From UMGS755 sp045590535 (GTDB lineage: Bacteria; Bacillota; Clostridia; UBA1381; UBA9506), in the NCBI GenBank assembly GCA_045590535.1, contig JAZNRE010000014.1, positions 38,118-102,117 on the forward strand: 64,000 nucleotides of DNA, written 5' to 3'. The translations under genes were made by a program, and so were the position numbers. The notes under the pieces are model-generated. The model did no database searches. It had not been told where the DNA came from and was given only the letters and a program-made list of their open reading frames with translations. Positions 54,379 to 63,831 of this stretch are shown here, one piece after another. How positions within the stretch are numbered: the first letter of the stretch is position 1; each line of letters starts with the position of its first letter.

Positions 54379-54414
54379 AATAAGGGATGTAATGGTTTCA
54401 TTACATCCCTTATT
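54379..54414. terminator. bidirectional terminator between converging genes
   Basis: Stem AATAAGGGATGTAATG pairs with CATTACATCCCTTATT around GTTT. T-tracts are short. It overlaps the stop of the phosphohexomutase-like gene and faces ispE. Confidence 0.75.
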
Positions 54415-54424
54415 ATGTCACCAA

Positions 54425-55276
54425 TTATGCAATTGGCTTTGTAACGGCAATCAGTTGATTTTGAAAAACCGATTGCAATCTGTCTACATCCGGCTTATTG
54501 ATAAAAATACCAAAACAGGTAGCACCGCTGCCACTCATCATGGCATGGTCGGCTCCGGCCTTCCATAGTGACTCTAAAAGCTCGCTAATTTGCGGACAAA
54601 ACCGAATTGCCACTGTTTCCATCATGTTTTTCATTTCAGGGAAAGCCCCGGTTAAATCCCCTTTTTGCAGTGCCTTTAAAAGTGCCGCTGTGTTACTTTG
54701 GGGCATCGTCTCTTCCCCGTCAATCGCACGGTAAATTTCAGCTGTGCTCACCCCCACCCCAGGGTTAACCAACACAACATAACAATTAGAAAGCCCCTTG
54801 ACCGGCTTTAATTTTTCACCAATGCCTGTGGCAAGGGCCGGCCGACCATATACACAAAAGGGAACATCGGCGCCTAAAGTTACGCCCAGCTTTGCCAGTT
54901 CGTCTTGACCTATCCCCAGAGCGCACAATTCATTTACACCCCGCAAAACCGCTGCCGCATTGCCGCTGCCACCGGCGAGCCCCGCCGCTATGGGAATGCG
55001 TTTTTCTAAATGAATGGAAAATCCGCCTGATATACCATAGGTTTTTTGCATCAGGGCCGCAGCCTTATAGGCAATGTTGCTTTCATCTGTAGGCAGGGCG
55101 TTTCTGTTAGTTGTCAAGGTGATGCCCGGTGTTTCGGTGAGCCGTAAGGTCACTTCATCACCAAAGTCTACGGTTTGCATTAAGCTTTCAATGTTATGAT
55201 ATCCGTCATCCCGCTTGCCTAAAATCGATAAAGAAAGATTGATTTTGGCGGGAGATGACAGCTTAATCTCTTTCAT
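54425..55276 (-). CDS. ispE: 4-(cytidine 5'-diphospho)-2-C-methyl-D-erythritol kinase
   Basis: A 283-residue GHMP kinase with SPAKINLSLSILGKRDDGYH near the start and the ATP loop PIAAGLAGGSGNAAA. It carries out a step of the MEP isoprenoid pathway. It follows obgE by 18 bases and is the last gene of the wal-obg run. Confidence 0.96.
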   Translation of the reverse strand: MKEIKLSSPAKINLSLSILGKRDDGYHNIESLMQTVDFGDEVTLRLTETPGITLTTNRNALPTDESNIAYKAAALMQKTYGISGGFSIHLEKRIPIAAGLAGGSGNAAAVLRGVNELCALGIGQDELAKLGVTLGADVPFCVYGRPALATGIGEKLKPVKGLSNCYVVLVNPGVGVSTAEIYRAIDGEETMPQSNTAALLKALQKGDLTGAFPEMKNMMETVAIRFCPQISELLESLWKAGADHAMMSGSGATCFGIFINKPDVDRLQSVFQNQLIAVTKPIA

Positions 55277-55294
55277 CTGCTTGTCCCTTCTCTC

Positions 55295-56566
55295 TTAGTG
55301 AACAAATTCAAACTCAAGGTCATCCATGCGAACCAGGTCGCCTTCTTCAACGCCTGCCTTTTCTAAAGCCTCAATAATACCGCTGTCACGCAGGGATTTT
55401 TGGAAAAATTGCAACGACTCATAATCGGAGAAATTAGTGTGAGCCACAATGTATTCGGCACGGCTACCTTCCACACGGTAAGCCTCACCTTCACGCACAA
55501 TGGTGAAGGTTAACTCTTCCGGTTCCTGCTCCTGCATAGTGTCTTCATAAATAACCTGTTCCGGAACAGGCAATTCTTTCAAACAGCCGGAAGCAAACGC
55601 CATAAGCTCTCGGGTTCCCTTTTTGGTTGCCGCCGAAATTTCAAACAAAAGCAGGTCACGGTCTTCAATTTCCTTTTTAAAGGCTTCATAGGCCTCCATA
55701 TCGGTAATAATGTCTGTTTTGTTTGCCACCACGATCTGTGGTTTTTCCGCAAGCAACGGGTTATAGCGACGCATTTCTTCGCAAATGGTGTCAAAATCTT
55801 CAAGGGGGTTGCGGCCTTCAATGCCGGAAACATCCACAAGGTGAAGTAAAAGCCGTGTTCTTTCCACATGGCGCAAAAATTCATGACCAAGGCCGGCCCC
55901 TTCGCTGGCGCCTTCAATAATGCCGGGAATATCCGCCATAACAAAGCTGTCGCCCTCACCGACATAAATCACGCCCAAGTTCGGCTCAAGGGTGGTGAAA
56001 TGATAGTTGGCAATTTTGGGACGGGCACTGCTGACCACGGAAAGAAGCGTGGATTTGCCAACATTGGGAAAGCCCACCAAGCCCACATCGGCCAAAAGCT
56101 TAAGTTCCAGCTTAATCCGTCTTGTCACACCGCGCTGGCCGGGTTTTGCAAATTTAGGTACCTGTCTTGTGGGGGTGGCAAAATGAACATTGCCCCAACC
56201 GCCGTTTCCGCCGCGGGCTGCCACAAACTGTGCACCATCGCAGTTTAAATCGGCTATGGGTCTGTCTGTTTCAGCATCTTTAATCAAAGTGCCCACAGGC
56301 ACACGAATGTATAAAGGCTCTCCGCTAGTGCCGGTGCATTTTGAGCCACGACCGTCACCGCCGTTTTGTGCCTTATATTCTTTTTTATATCGAAAATCCA
56401 TCAGGGTTAAAAGTCTTGAATCGGCCATAAAAATAACATCGCCGCCACGGCCGCCATCACCGCCGTCCGGTCCGCCTGCCGCTACATATTTTTCACGACG
56501 AAAAGAAACCAGGCCGTTGCCACCGTTTCCTGACTGAATCTTAATTTCTGCTACATCTACCAACAT
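55295..56566 (-). CDS. obgE: GTPase Obg (CgtA)
   Basis: A 423-residue GTPase. The glycine-rich Obg domain fills residues 1-158, the G domain has GFPNVGKST, DIPGIIEGA and NKTD, and the C-terminal OCT domain (about 345-423) ends DDLEFEFVH. It acts in 50S assembly and stress control; in spore formers it influences Spo0A activation. Confidence 0.97.
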   Translation of the reverse strand: MLVDVAEIKIQSGNGGNGLVSFRREKYVAAGGPDGGDGGRGGDVIFMADSRLLTLMDFRYKKEYKAQNGGDGRGSKCTGTSGEPLYIRVPVGTLIKDAETDRPIADLNCDGAQFVAARGGNGGWGNVHFATPTRQVPKFAKPGQRGVTRRIKLELKLLADVGLVGFPNVGKSTLLSVVSSARPKIANYHFTTLEPNLGVIYVGEGDSFVMADIPGIIEGASEGAGLGHEFLRHVERTRLLLHLVDVSGIEGRNPLEDFDTICEEMRRYNPLLAEKPQIVVANKTDIITDMEAYEAFKKEIEDRDLLLFEISAATKKGTRELMAFASGCLKELPVPEQVIYEDTMQEQEPEELTFTIVREGEAYRVEGSRAEYIVAHTNFSDYESLQFFQKSLRDSGIIEALEKAGVEEGDLVRMDDLEFEFVH

Positions 56567-56621
56567 TGTCTAACCATTCCTTCCCCATGTTTGTCAATTT
56601 ATTAAAACCTTCTGCGCTATG

Positions 56622-57479
56622 TCATTCTGTTATCATGTTGCCCACACGGGCGTCAAAATACACCTTGTTGCCCGCTTGGTCTGTGATGATATAAACCGGC
56701 ACCGCCACAAGTTCGCGGCTGTTTAAATAGTCATCGGCTACATAATATGCGCTTTCAATGGCGCTGATTTTCATGTTTTTACAATCCTCACGATAAATCA
56801 AACCCGCAAGCACCGCTGTAATATCCAAGAGCTGTTCTTTGCCATAAGTCTCTGTTTTCTCAGGTTTGAACCAGTTGCCTGAAAGGGATACAATACCCTC
56901 GCTGTCTGCCGTTATCTCCATGGAAACGCCATAAATTTTCGCGTTCTGATAAAGCGGAACCGCCCGACAACGATACAATCCCTCATTCATACCACCTTTT
57001 TCAACAAAAATCTCTTTTTTGGCAAAGCCAAGTTTTGCCAGTTGGTCGGTGATTTTAGTCTGCATGGTCTCCGGTGTCGGTTCTTCTGTTTTGGCATAGG
57101 GCACCGGCGTTTTTAACAACCGGTATAAAAAACCTTCATCGCTGCTTTTTAATTCTGCACTTTCATTTGCATACTGATATATATGCTGCTCATTATCCTG
57201 CGTGGTAATCTCATACTTGCCCAGCAAAATGTCTGCTATCTCCTGCGTATCTTCAAACATGTTCCGCATGACCACATTTTGATTCTCAGGTCGGCGACTG
57301 GGGATGATATCTTTTGAAACGGCGAGTCCGTTTTGTTCTAACACCTGTACGGTTGCCTCAATGGCTTCATTGGAGATGCGGGTTATGCCCATTTTGGTTT
57401 GCACCAAAATGTATGACAGAAAAATATCTGTCACTAAAAACAGGATTATTAAAATGGTTTTTGCACGACCCCAATTCAT
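56622..57479 (-). CDS. yycI: two-component regulatory protein YycI
   Basis: A 285-residue protein with an N-terminal membrane anchor (residues 6-26, TILIILFLVTDIFLSYIL) and an extracellular domain ending VYFDARVGNMITE. With YycH it modulates WalK. It is 15 bases downstream of yycH. Confidence 0.88.
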   Translation of the reverse strand: MNWGRAKTILIILFLVTDIFLSYILVQTKMGITRISNEAIEATVQVLEQNGLAVSKDIIPSRRPENQNVVMRNMFEDTQEIADILLGKYEITTQDNEQHIYQYANESAELKSSDEGFLYRLLKTPVPYAKTEEPTPETMQTKITDQLAKLGFAKKEIFVEKGGMNEGLYRCRAVPLYQNAKIYGVSMEITADSEGIVSLSGNWFKPEKTETYGKEQLLDITAVLAGLIYREDCKNMKISAIESAYYVADDYLNSRELVAVPVYIITDQAGNKVYFDARVGNMITE

Positions 57480-57494
57480 GTTTTCAACTCCTAT

Positions 57495-58967
57495 TTATTC
57501 AATCATTTTGTCATGACCGTCAACAACGGCAGCCCAGGTGGGCGCAATGGTTGCATCGCTGTTTTCAACATAGCAAACGCCGATTTTTTCAATATAAAGC
57601 GCTTTATCAACATAATGAGCATCTACCAAGGCATCAGCCGCCTTGAGCATGGGTTCTTGCTGCCAAACACCCTCTGTTTTTTCATAATCTTTAATATATT
57701 GCTTATAAGACTTTAAGTAGCCATTTTCTATTTCCATTTCTATGGTGTGGCTGTAGCCATCCACCGTTTTGTGCTGCAGGGGCGTTCCGTCAATACAGTA
57801 GTCAAAACAAATGCGATAAACCCCATCCTGCTGAGCATTTTCTGTTAAGTCCGTATGAAACTGTAAGTGCTCAAAATAATCCGGCGGCATATAGTCGCAA
57901 AGCCTTGCCACAAAGTCAACCGCATGACTTGTCGCTGCATAGATGTCATAAGCCCCCTGGTTGGCTCCGCCTGTAATATCCAGCCCATGCCCCCCTTGCA
58001 CTGTTTGATATTCAAGCAGGCCACTGGGATAAATGGTTAAAGTGGCATTGTTTTCAACAAACACGCGCTCATTGTCCAAATCAATGTATTTACGAGTGGT
58101 GCTGCCGTCAATGGAAAAAACATCCAACACATCATCAATCAGTCCATCTTGCAAGAGATGCTCTAACTCACTTTCGTCCATGGTGGCGATGTGAGGCAGG
58201 GTTTTGGGCACTAAATCCATCAAAAGAAGAGGCTCAAAAATAACCTTGGTTTCCATCTGCTCCTGCTCTTTATGAAAGTTTAGCTCAAAAGAATAAGAGG
58301 GACTGCCGCTGTTTGCGGGATCCATCATAAATTCATTCATAGAGGTCTCAATTTCTTCTTTATTACCCTCTAACATATAGCGGTAGATGTTGCCACTTTT
58401 TTGGTCCTTTACATAGAGAGAAAAATCATTCATAATGCCATCGTGCAAACCAATGATGTAACCACGGATGACGCTTAAATCCTCTGTAAAGCGGTTTTTC
58501 TCCTGTCCGCAAACACCAAACGAAAACAAACGATAATCACAGTTTTTTCCATAGTCGACATAGATTGACTTGCCTTTTAAAACATTATAAAAGCTTTCTG
58601 TGTCCACCGTTTCTTTACTTTTGATGGTATAATCACCCAGCATACACCGGCTCATAATCTCACCGGCCATGGCTCGGACCTGACTAAAGCCTTCCCCACC
58701 GTTAGAATAGACCCGTCTATCGCCTGAGGCGTGCAAAACAATTTTATCCGGCTTAAACAGTTCTTGAAGATTTTGCGAAAAGTCTGCATCGGAACGACCC
58801 TCTAAAAGTCGGACAATGGGAGTGATGATGTTGCTGCGCAGGCTTTTTAAAACATAGTCTGAACCGTTAGGCAGAAAAGAGCTGTTAAACCAAATTTGAT
58901 ACACCAAAACAAAGGCTATTAAAACCAACAAGGCCAGCACAATGTTTTTCATTGATTTTTTCAGCAT
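57495..58967 (-). CDS. yycH: two-component regulatory protein YycH
   Basis: A 490-residue protein with one N-terminal membrane helix (about residues 8-25) and a large outside domain. The segment IYPSGLLEYQTV and the family order walR-walK-yycH-yycI support the name. ATG 58967 is chosen because it directly precedes the membrane segment; ATG 58994 is possible. It restrains or tunes WalK activity at the membrane. Confidence 0.85.
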   Translation of the reverse strand: MLKKSMKNIVLALLVLIAFVLVYQIWFNSSFLPNGSDYVLKSLRSNIITPIVRLLEGRSDADFSQNLQELFKPDKIVLHASGDRRVYSNGGEGFSQVRAMAGEIMSRCMLGDYTIKSKETVDTESFYNVLKGKSIYVDYGKNCDYRLFSFGVCGQEKNRFTEDLSVIRGYIIGLHDGIMNDFSLYVKDQKSGNIYRYMLEGNKEEIETSMNEFMMDPANSGSPSYSFELNFHKEQEQMETKVIFEPLLLMDLVPKTLPHIATMDESELEHLLQDGLIDDVLDVFSIDGSTTRKYIDLDNERVFVENNATLTIYPSGLLEYQTVQGGHGLDITGGANQGAYDIYAATSHAVDFVARLCDYMPPDYFEHLQFHTDLTENAQQDGVYRICFDYCIDGTPLQHKTVDGYSHTIEMEIENGYLKSYKQYIKDYEKTEGVWQQEPMLKAADALVDAHYVDKALYIEKIGVCYVENSDATIAPTWAAVVDGHDKMIE

Positions 58968-59109
58968 TCTCTTTTCCCTGCCTTTCTGTTTCATCTTTTT
59001 ATTTAGCCACACGATAGAAAAAAGGGCATCCGCCGTTTTCATTCTGAACGGATGAAAACCACCGAGACACCCCATAATCATACAACCATATGTAAGTCTG
59101 ATTCATACA

Positions 59110-59595
59110 TTAGCCAAAGATTGTGTTAATAACGCTTTTAATGCGGTCCATAAAACCTTCGTTTAAAACATTAACATCAAATTTGACAACAGTGTAAGTT
59201 GAATCATCCCATGCACCGCGAATTAAAAACTTGTTCATGCCTGAATTTAAATCAACCTGCCCGGCAAATAACATGGTTGAACCAACTACAGCTTCTAAGG
59301 GCACATCGCCAACTGTAATTTTGTGATAAAACCCTGTTGCATAGTTATACCGGTAGACCGATACCAAAGCGCCTTGCGGTGCTGTTGCCGAAATGGGCAA
59401 CTTTCTGTTGTTTGTGGATGTGATTAACTGTTCCGGTGCTTTTAAGGTTACTAAATCAGCAGCCGTTGACTCCACCGTGGCCGGTAAAACATCAGGCGCT
59501 GCAAAAGCCTGCACCGAAGCACTCATCATAACAACCAAAAGCAATAACACAACGCTAATTTTAGCTAAGTTGTGAAATAAGCGTTTTAAAACCAT
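59110..59595 (-). CDS. exported protein of unknown function inside the wal cluster
   Basis: A 161-residue protein with a clear signal peptide (LAKISVVLLLLVVMMSASVQAFA, cut near AFA-AP). The mature part of about 130 residues is beta-rich, like a single immunoglobulin-type domain (LVTLKAPEQLITSTNNRKLPIS ... VVKFDVNVLNEG), with an amphipathic C-terminus (FMDRIKSVINTIFG). No family is recognised. GGAGGTG precedes the ATG. It stands between walK and yycH with its own promoter and a WalR-box match (59651-59683), so WalR probably controls it. Confidence 0.75.
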   Translation of the reverse strand: MVLKRLFHNLAKISVVLLLLVVMMSASVQAFAAPDVLPATVESTAADLVTLKAPEQLITSTNNRKLPISATAPQGALVSVYRYNYATGFYHKITVGDVPLEAVVGSTMLFAGQVDLNSGMNKFLIRGAWDDSTYTVVKFDVNVLNEGFMDRIKSVINTIFG

Positions 59596-59650
59596 GTGAA
59601 GCACCTCCTTAACTACCAAAAAACATATCTATCGATACTATCCTAAATAC

Positions 59651-59683
59651 ATTGTAACATATATTTTTTACAATCGTGTTACA
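59651..59683 (-). promoter_or_regulatory. WalR box and -10 element
   Basis: On the minus strand TGTAAC-N5-TGTAAA (59667-59683) matches the WalR consensus TGTWAH-N5-TGTWAH at every position. The -10 TACAAT lies ten bases further at 59651-59656, so the box covers the -35 region. It is about 55 bases before the exported protein's start. Confidence 0.7.
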
Positions 59684-59708
59684 GAAAGATTATGTTCCAT
59701 TTACATTT

Positions 59709-61481
59709 TTAAAACGATTCTTCCTTCATAACCGGCGGCAAAATCGGCAAGGTAATGGTCACCTCTGTGCCCTCGTTCACCTGACTGGTTACAGAAATTG
59801 TTCCCTCGTGGGCATCCACGATGTTCTTTGAAATAGCAAGGCCCAAGCCGGTTCCGCCTTGTTCACGGCTTCTTGCTTTATCCACCCGGTAAAAACGCTC
59901 AAACAGACGACCCAGATCTTTTTCAGGAATGCCAATGCCGTTATCTTTCACCTTAATATAAACGCTGTTATAAACCTGACCGGCGCTGACTTCTATTTTT
60001 CCGCCATTGCGAGTATATTTAATTGAATTGGAAATGATATTATATAAAACTTGTTCCAAACGGTCACGGTCACCATAAAAGAGGCGGGAAAAGCCGCGGG
60101 TTGTCAGCGTTAAGCGGTGGCCCTGCTCTTTTGCCACAAGCTCCATGGTGTCTACCACATCGGTCAAAAGTGTTTTCATGTTAAATTCTGTCTTTTTCAG
60201 TTGGTCAGACTGCTCTAAACTGGAAAGCACCAGCAAGTCCTTAACTAGTCGAGTCATTCTGTCCGTTTCGTTCATAATGGTGTTAATGAAACTTGCCGGC
60301 ATTTCGGTTCCGTCCACCATGTCAAGCAGCGTTTCGGCATAAGACTTAATGGTGGCTAAAGGCGTGCGCAATTCGTGGGAAACATTAGCCACAAACTCAC
60401 GACGGGAGTTTTCAAGCTTTTGCTGCCTTGTAACATCATGCAGCACCACCAAAACACCGCCTGTGTTGTCAAGCTCATCTTCAAAAACAACAAAGCTTGC
60501 CTTAATGGAAACATGCGCAAGCTCAATGTCGCGTTCCATAAAGCGATTATCTTCTAAATAGAGCAAATCACCCAGTTGAATATCCAGTTGATGCTCCTTA
60601 AAAAACGGGTCAAATTCGATAACTTCATTCTCAGAGATGGAGAACATTTTTCGTGCTGTGGGGTTAATATGAATCAAACTGCCATCCGTTGCAAAAGCCA
60701 TAACGCCATCTGTCATGTTAAGCAAAATGGCCTCAATCTTGTTTTTTTCGGTGGACATTTGCAGCATAGCATCCTGCAGTTTGGCAGACATATCGTTAAA
60801 AGTGGCGGTTAGAGTACCAATTTCGTCATTGGACTTAACTTCAATTTTTGTTTCAAATTCACCCTCTGCCAGACCTTTTGCTTTCTGTGTCAAATTAGAA
60901 ATAGGCGTAGTGATTGTCCGGGACAGAAAATAACCAAAAAGAAGAGAAATTGAAATAGCCAGCATCAGTGTTTGCAAAATGATGTTATAAATTCTTTGAA
61001 TAACCTCTGTCAGTTCAACTTTGGTATCACGCACATAGATAATGCTTAACGAATCTGTGCTTTGAATGGGCACAGCATAATCCATCACCGCGGCCTGTGA
61101 GCTGATGCTTTTGCCCACTTGACCGGAAAGGGCTGTAATTAAGTTGGGGGTTTGCATAGAAAAAGTTTCCTGCACTGAGGCAGAGCTGTCCACAACCGTT
61201 CCGGTGCCACCATCAATGATGTAATAATTGCGGTAAGAATCAATACCCATACGGGCCATATAAGCAGACATAACCCGCTGCACATAATCAGCATCGTCTC
61301 TTGTGCCGGCTTCCATCTGCTCAATAAACGACTCAGTGAAGATAGAATCCATTTCACCTGCAAAAGCATTATGATAAAAATTTGTAACAGACACAATTAA
61401 AAATGTTCCGACAACAAAAAGAATTGCCAAAACCATTAAAACAAAAATGGCTACAATCTTCCATTGCAGGTTTTTAAACAT
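59709..61481 (-). CDS. walK: sensor histidine kinase WalK
   Basis: A 590-residue kinase. Two membrane helices (about 8-30 and 165-187) flank an extracellular sensor of about 135 residues. HAMP follows (about 187-240), then a PAS-type domain (about 250-350), HisKA with SHELRTPLA (His369), and HATPase_c with NIISNSIKYT, DNGIGIP and GTGLGLAI. It phosphorylates WalR in response to cell-wall state. GAGGAG precedes the ATG. Confidence 0.95.
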   Translation of the reverse strand: MFKNLQWKIVAIFVLMVLAILFVVGTFLIVSVTNFYHNAFAGEMDSIFTESFIEQMEAGTRDDADYVQRVMSAYMARMGIDSYRNYYIIDGGTGTVVDSSASVQETFSMQTPNLITALSGQVGKSISSQAAVMDYAVPIQSTDSLSIIYVRDTKVELTEVIQRIYNIILQTLMLAISISLLFGYFLSRTITTPISNLTQKAKGLAEGEFETKIEVKSNDEIGTLTATFNDMSAKLQDAMLQMSTEKNKIEAILLNMTDGVMAFATDGSLIHINPTARKMFSISENEVIEFDPFFKEHQLDIQLGDLLYLEDNRFMERDIELAHVSIKASFVVFEDELDNTGGVLVVLHDVTRQQKLENSRREFVANVSHELRTPLATIKSYAETLLDMVDGTEMPASFINTIMNETDRMTRLVKDLLVLSSLEQSDQLKKTEFNMKTLLTDVVDTMELVAKEQGHRLTLTTRGFSRLFYGDRDRLEQVLYNIISNSIKYTRNGGKIEVSAGQVYNSVYIKVKDNGIGIPEKDLGRLFERFYRVDKARSREQGGTGLGLAISKNIVDAHEGTISVTSQVNEGTEVTITLPILPPVMKEESF

Positions 61482-61501
61482 GATACCGCTCCTCTATAGT
61501 T

Positions 61502-61535
61502 CACGGATAATCCGAAAGGTTTCGAATTATCCGTG
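61502..61535 (-). promoter_or_regulatory. long hairpin between walR and walK
   Basis: CACGGATAATCCGAAA pairs with TTTCGAATTATCCGTG, 15 of 16 positions, with a two-base loop. There is no T-run on either side, so it is not a terminator. It could be an mRNA processing or stabilising element that sets the WalR to WalK ratio. Confidence 0.6.
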
Positions 61536-61540
61536 CTGTA

Positions 61541-62239
61541 CTATTCTGTCGTTTTATTAAAATAATAACCCACGCCGCGTTTCGTCAAAATATACCGCGG
61601 GTTGCTGGAATCATCCTCAAGCTTTTCTCGCAGACGGCGAACGGTTACATCCACCGTACGCACATCACCGTAAAATTCATAGCCCCACACGCTGGAAAGT
61701 AGCGCCTCGCGGGAGAAAATCCGGTTTGGCTGCGTCACCAAAAACTTCAAAAGTTCATATTCACGCAGAGTTAAATCCAGGGTTGTGCCGTTTTTAATGG
61801 CCTCATACTTGGTGGTGTTAATCACCAAATCACGACCCGCAACAATAATATCCTGCGCCGTGGCATCACTATCCCCTGCAAAGCGGCGCATGTTGGCTTT
61901 CACACGGGCCAAAACCTCACGAACGCTAAAGGGTTTTGTTATGTAGTCATCGGCACCCAGCTCAAGACCTAAAACTTTATCAACTTCTTCTTCCCGTGCC
62001 GTGATCATAATAATCGGCACATTGGATTTTTCACGAATGCGCTTGCAAACATCAAAGCCGTCAATTTTCGGCAGCATGATGTCAAGCAAAATGAGGTCCG
62101 GGTTCTGTGTGAGCGCCAGCACCAAGCCTTCTTCACCATCACTTGCGCCCAATACACGAAATCCCTCTTTTTCGAGGTTAAACTTTAAAATGTCAAGAAT
62201 CGGTTTTTCATCGTCAACAACCAACACAACTCGTTCCAT
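61541..62239 (-). CDS. walR: response regulator WalR
   Basis: A 232-residue OmpR-type regulator. The receiver has phospho-acceptor Asp53 in LLDIMLP, with VVDDEKP and KPF completing the pocket. The winged-helix domain has VWGYEFYGDVRTVDVTVRRLREKLE. It controls cell-wall hydrolase genes. GGGGTGG precedes the ATG. First of the walR-walK pair. Confidence 0.96.
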   Translation of the reverse strand: MERVVLVVDDEKPILDILKFNLEKEGFRVLGASDGEEGLVLALTQNPDLILLDIMLPKIDGFDVCKRIREKSNVPIIMITAREEEVDKVLGLELGADDYITKPFSVREVLARVKANMRRFAGDSDATAQDIIVAGRDLVINTTKYEAIKNGTTLDLTLREYELLKFLVTQPNRIFSREALLSSVWGYEFYGDVRTVDVTVRRLREKLEDDSSNPRYILTKRGVGYYFNKTTE

Positions 62240-62275
62240 TATGCCACCCCTTTTTTTCTTTTGTATACATTGTTT

Positions 62276-63085
62276 CTAAATGAGTTCAATCACCGCACAC
62301 ATGCGTCCCGTTTCGCCACTGCGCCTGTGTGAGAAAAACAGGTCTTTCTCGCAATAGGTGCACAAAGGGCAAACGCTGATTTGCGATTCCGGCACCCCCA
62401 CCTCTAATAAGGACCGCACATTTAAAGCGTCGGTGTTAATATAAAACTTTTCCCCAAGTTTTTTTGTGTTACGCTGGACCACGCTTCCAAAGCGTTCGGC
62501 AAAAGCATAATACACATCGGCATCCACTTCAAAGTGGCAACCTTTAATAGAAGGGCCCATAGCAACTAAAATATTTTCAGCATGGCTACCATAATGCTTC
62601 TTCATGGCCAGCACGGCGTGCTGCACAATTTTTCCCAAGGTGCCTCGCCAGCCGGAATGAACCGAGCCAATGGCACGATTCACCGGGTCAAACAGTAAAA
62701 TGGGCGTGCAGTCTGCATAAAAAGTTGCAAGGGCAACACCCGGCTCATTGGTGATGAGCCCATCGGTTTCGGCAAAGTCACTTTCTTTATAAAGCCCCTT
62801 GCCGGCATCTTGTTTTGTTACAACGCGAATGTTTGTGCTGTGGGTTTGTTGTGCCAAAACCAAATGCTGGGGGTCAATGGATAATTCCTGGCAAAATAAA
62901 GCAAAATTATCTTCCACGGCTTTTTTCTGATCTTTTGTATGTACCCCTAAATTTAAAGAGGCAAACTGACCGGTGCTGGTCCCTTCACGGTTTAGAGAAA
63001 ATCCATGACGAACCTGACCGCTTTGCGACAATAGGTCGCAGGTCAATGTGCGGGAACCATGCTCTTTAAAGCCGCCATTATGCAT
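62276..63085 (-). CDS. pgeF: peptidoglycan editing factor PgeF (YfiH, multicopper-oxidase-like)
   Basis: A 269-residue DUF152 protein. It shows QQTHSTNIRVV, TFYADCTPILLFDP and VHSGWRGTLGKIV, the Cys/His motifs of this family. It removes misincorporated L-Ser variants from muropeptides. ATG 63085 overlaps the stop of the preceding porG-like gene by eight bases; a TTG six codons upstream is the other choice. Confidence 0.92.
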   Translation of the reverse strand: MHNGGFKEHGSRTLTCDLLSQSGQVRHGFSLNREGTSTGQFASLNLGVHTKDQKKAVEDNFALFCQELSIDPQHLVLAQQTHSTNIRVVTKQDAGKGLYKESDFAETDGLITNEPGVALATFYADCTPILLFDPVNRAIGSVHSGWRGTLGKIVQHAVLAMKKHYGSHAENILVAMGPSIKGCHFEVDADVYYAFAERFGSVVQRNTKKLGEKFYINTDALNVRSLLEVGVPESQISVCPLCTYCEKDLFFSHRRSGETGRMCAVIELI

Positions 63086-63614
63086 ATTGATAACCCAACT
63101 CAATGGCTTTTACATTCTTTTCATATAAAGCTGCTTTTGTGGGCGGAATGCTCTTTTCAAGACCGGCCTTGATTTCATCTAAAGAGTAAAGACCGGTTTC
63201 TTTTAGCAGGCGGCCAACAATAACCATGTTAGCCAGGTTGCCCAGCTCGTTTTCAAGGGCAATTTCTCTTGCCGGAATTTTAATAACGGTTACATCTCCC
63301 CGCCCAACCTCACGGTCAACCATGGAGCTGTCGGTAATGATAACGCCGCCTGCCGGCAATGTAGCTTCAAATTTGTCCAGTGAAGGACGGTTCATGGCAA
63401 TTAAAACATCCGGATTGGGAATGATGGGTGAACCCACCGGCTTATCTGAAATAACCACGCTACAGTTTGCTGTGCCACCACGCATTTCAGGGCCATAAAA
63501 CGGCAACCAGGAAACCTCCCGACCTGCTTTTAAGCCAGCATAGGCCAAAACTTTACCTGCAAATAAAATGCCCTGTCCGCCAAAACCGGCTAACATAATC
63601 TTACAATTTTTCAT
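63078..63614 (-). CDS. 2-oxoacid:ferredoxin oxidoreductase, gamma subunit
   Basis: A 178-residue protein with GFGGQGILFAGKVLAYAG and LPFYGPEMRGGTANCSVVIS, the POR gamma family hallmarks. It joins alpha, beta and ferredoxin-like subunits to decarboxylate pyruvate, 2-oxoglutarate or another 2-oxoacid with ferredoxin. Those partners are not found immediately upstream; a murA 3' end lies there instead, close to an assembly artefact. Substrate type (KorC/OorC/PorG) is not decided. Confidence 0.88.
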   Translation of the reverse strand: MKNCKIMLAGFGGQGILFAGKVLAYAGLKAGREVSWLPFYGPEMRGGTANCSVVISDKPVGSPIIPNPDVLIAMNRPSLDKFEATLPAGGVIITDSSMVDREVGRGDVTVIKIPAREIALENELGNLANMVIVGRLLKETGLYSLDEIKAGLEKSIPPTKAALYEKNVKAIELGYQYA

Positions 63615-63712
63615 GAATTTTTCCTTGCCTTTCTGCCCACATTTTCATTTTTTATTAAAACTCCCTGTCCTTTGCTGTGGGCTTTAACCGGACTGTAAGA
63701 GATTTTATAAAC

Positions 63713-63831
63713 TCAGGAATCTACACGATAAATATCAGCACCTAAGGCTTTGAATTTTTCTTCTATCTTTTCATAGCCACGGTCAATGTACTGAATATCG
63801 GTAATTTCCGTTGTGCCTTCGGCTATCATGC
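63713..63831 (-). CDS. murA: UDP-N-acetylglucosamine 1-carboxyvinyltransferase (MurA), C-terminal fragment
   Basis: The minus strand reads MIAEGTTEITDIQYIDRGYE and ends ALGADIYRVDS before TGA at 63713-63715. This is the typical MurA C-terminus. Everything upstream is cut off by the adapter cassette at 63832, so the gene is partial because of the assembly, not by biology. Confidence 0.9.
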
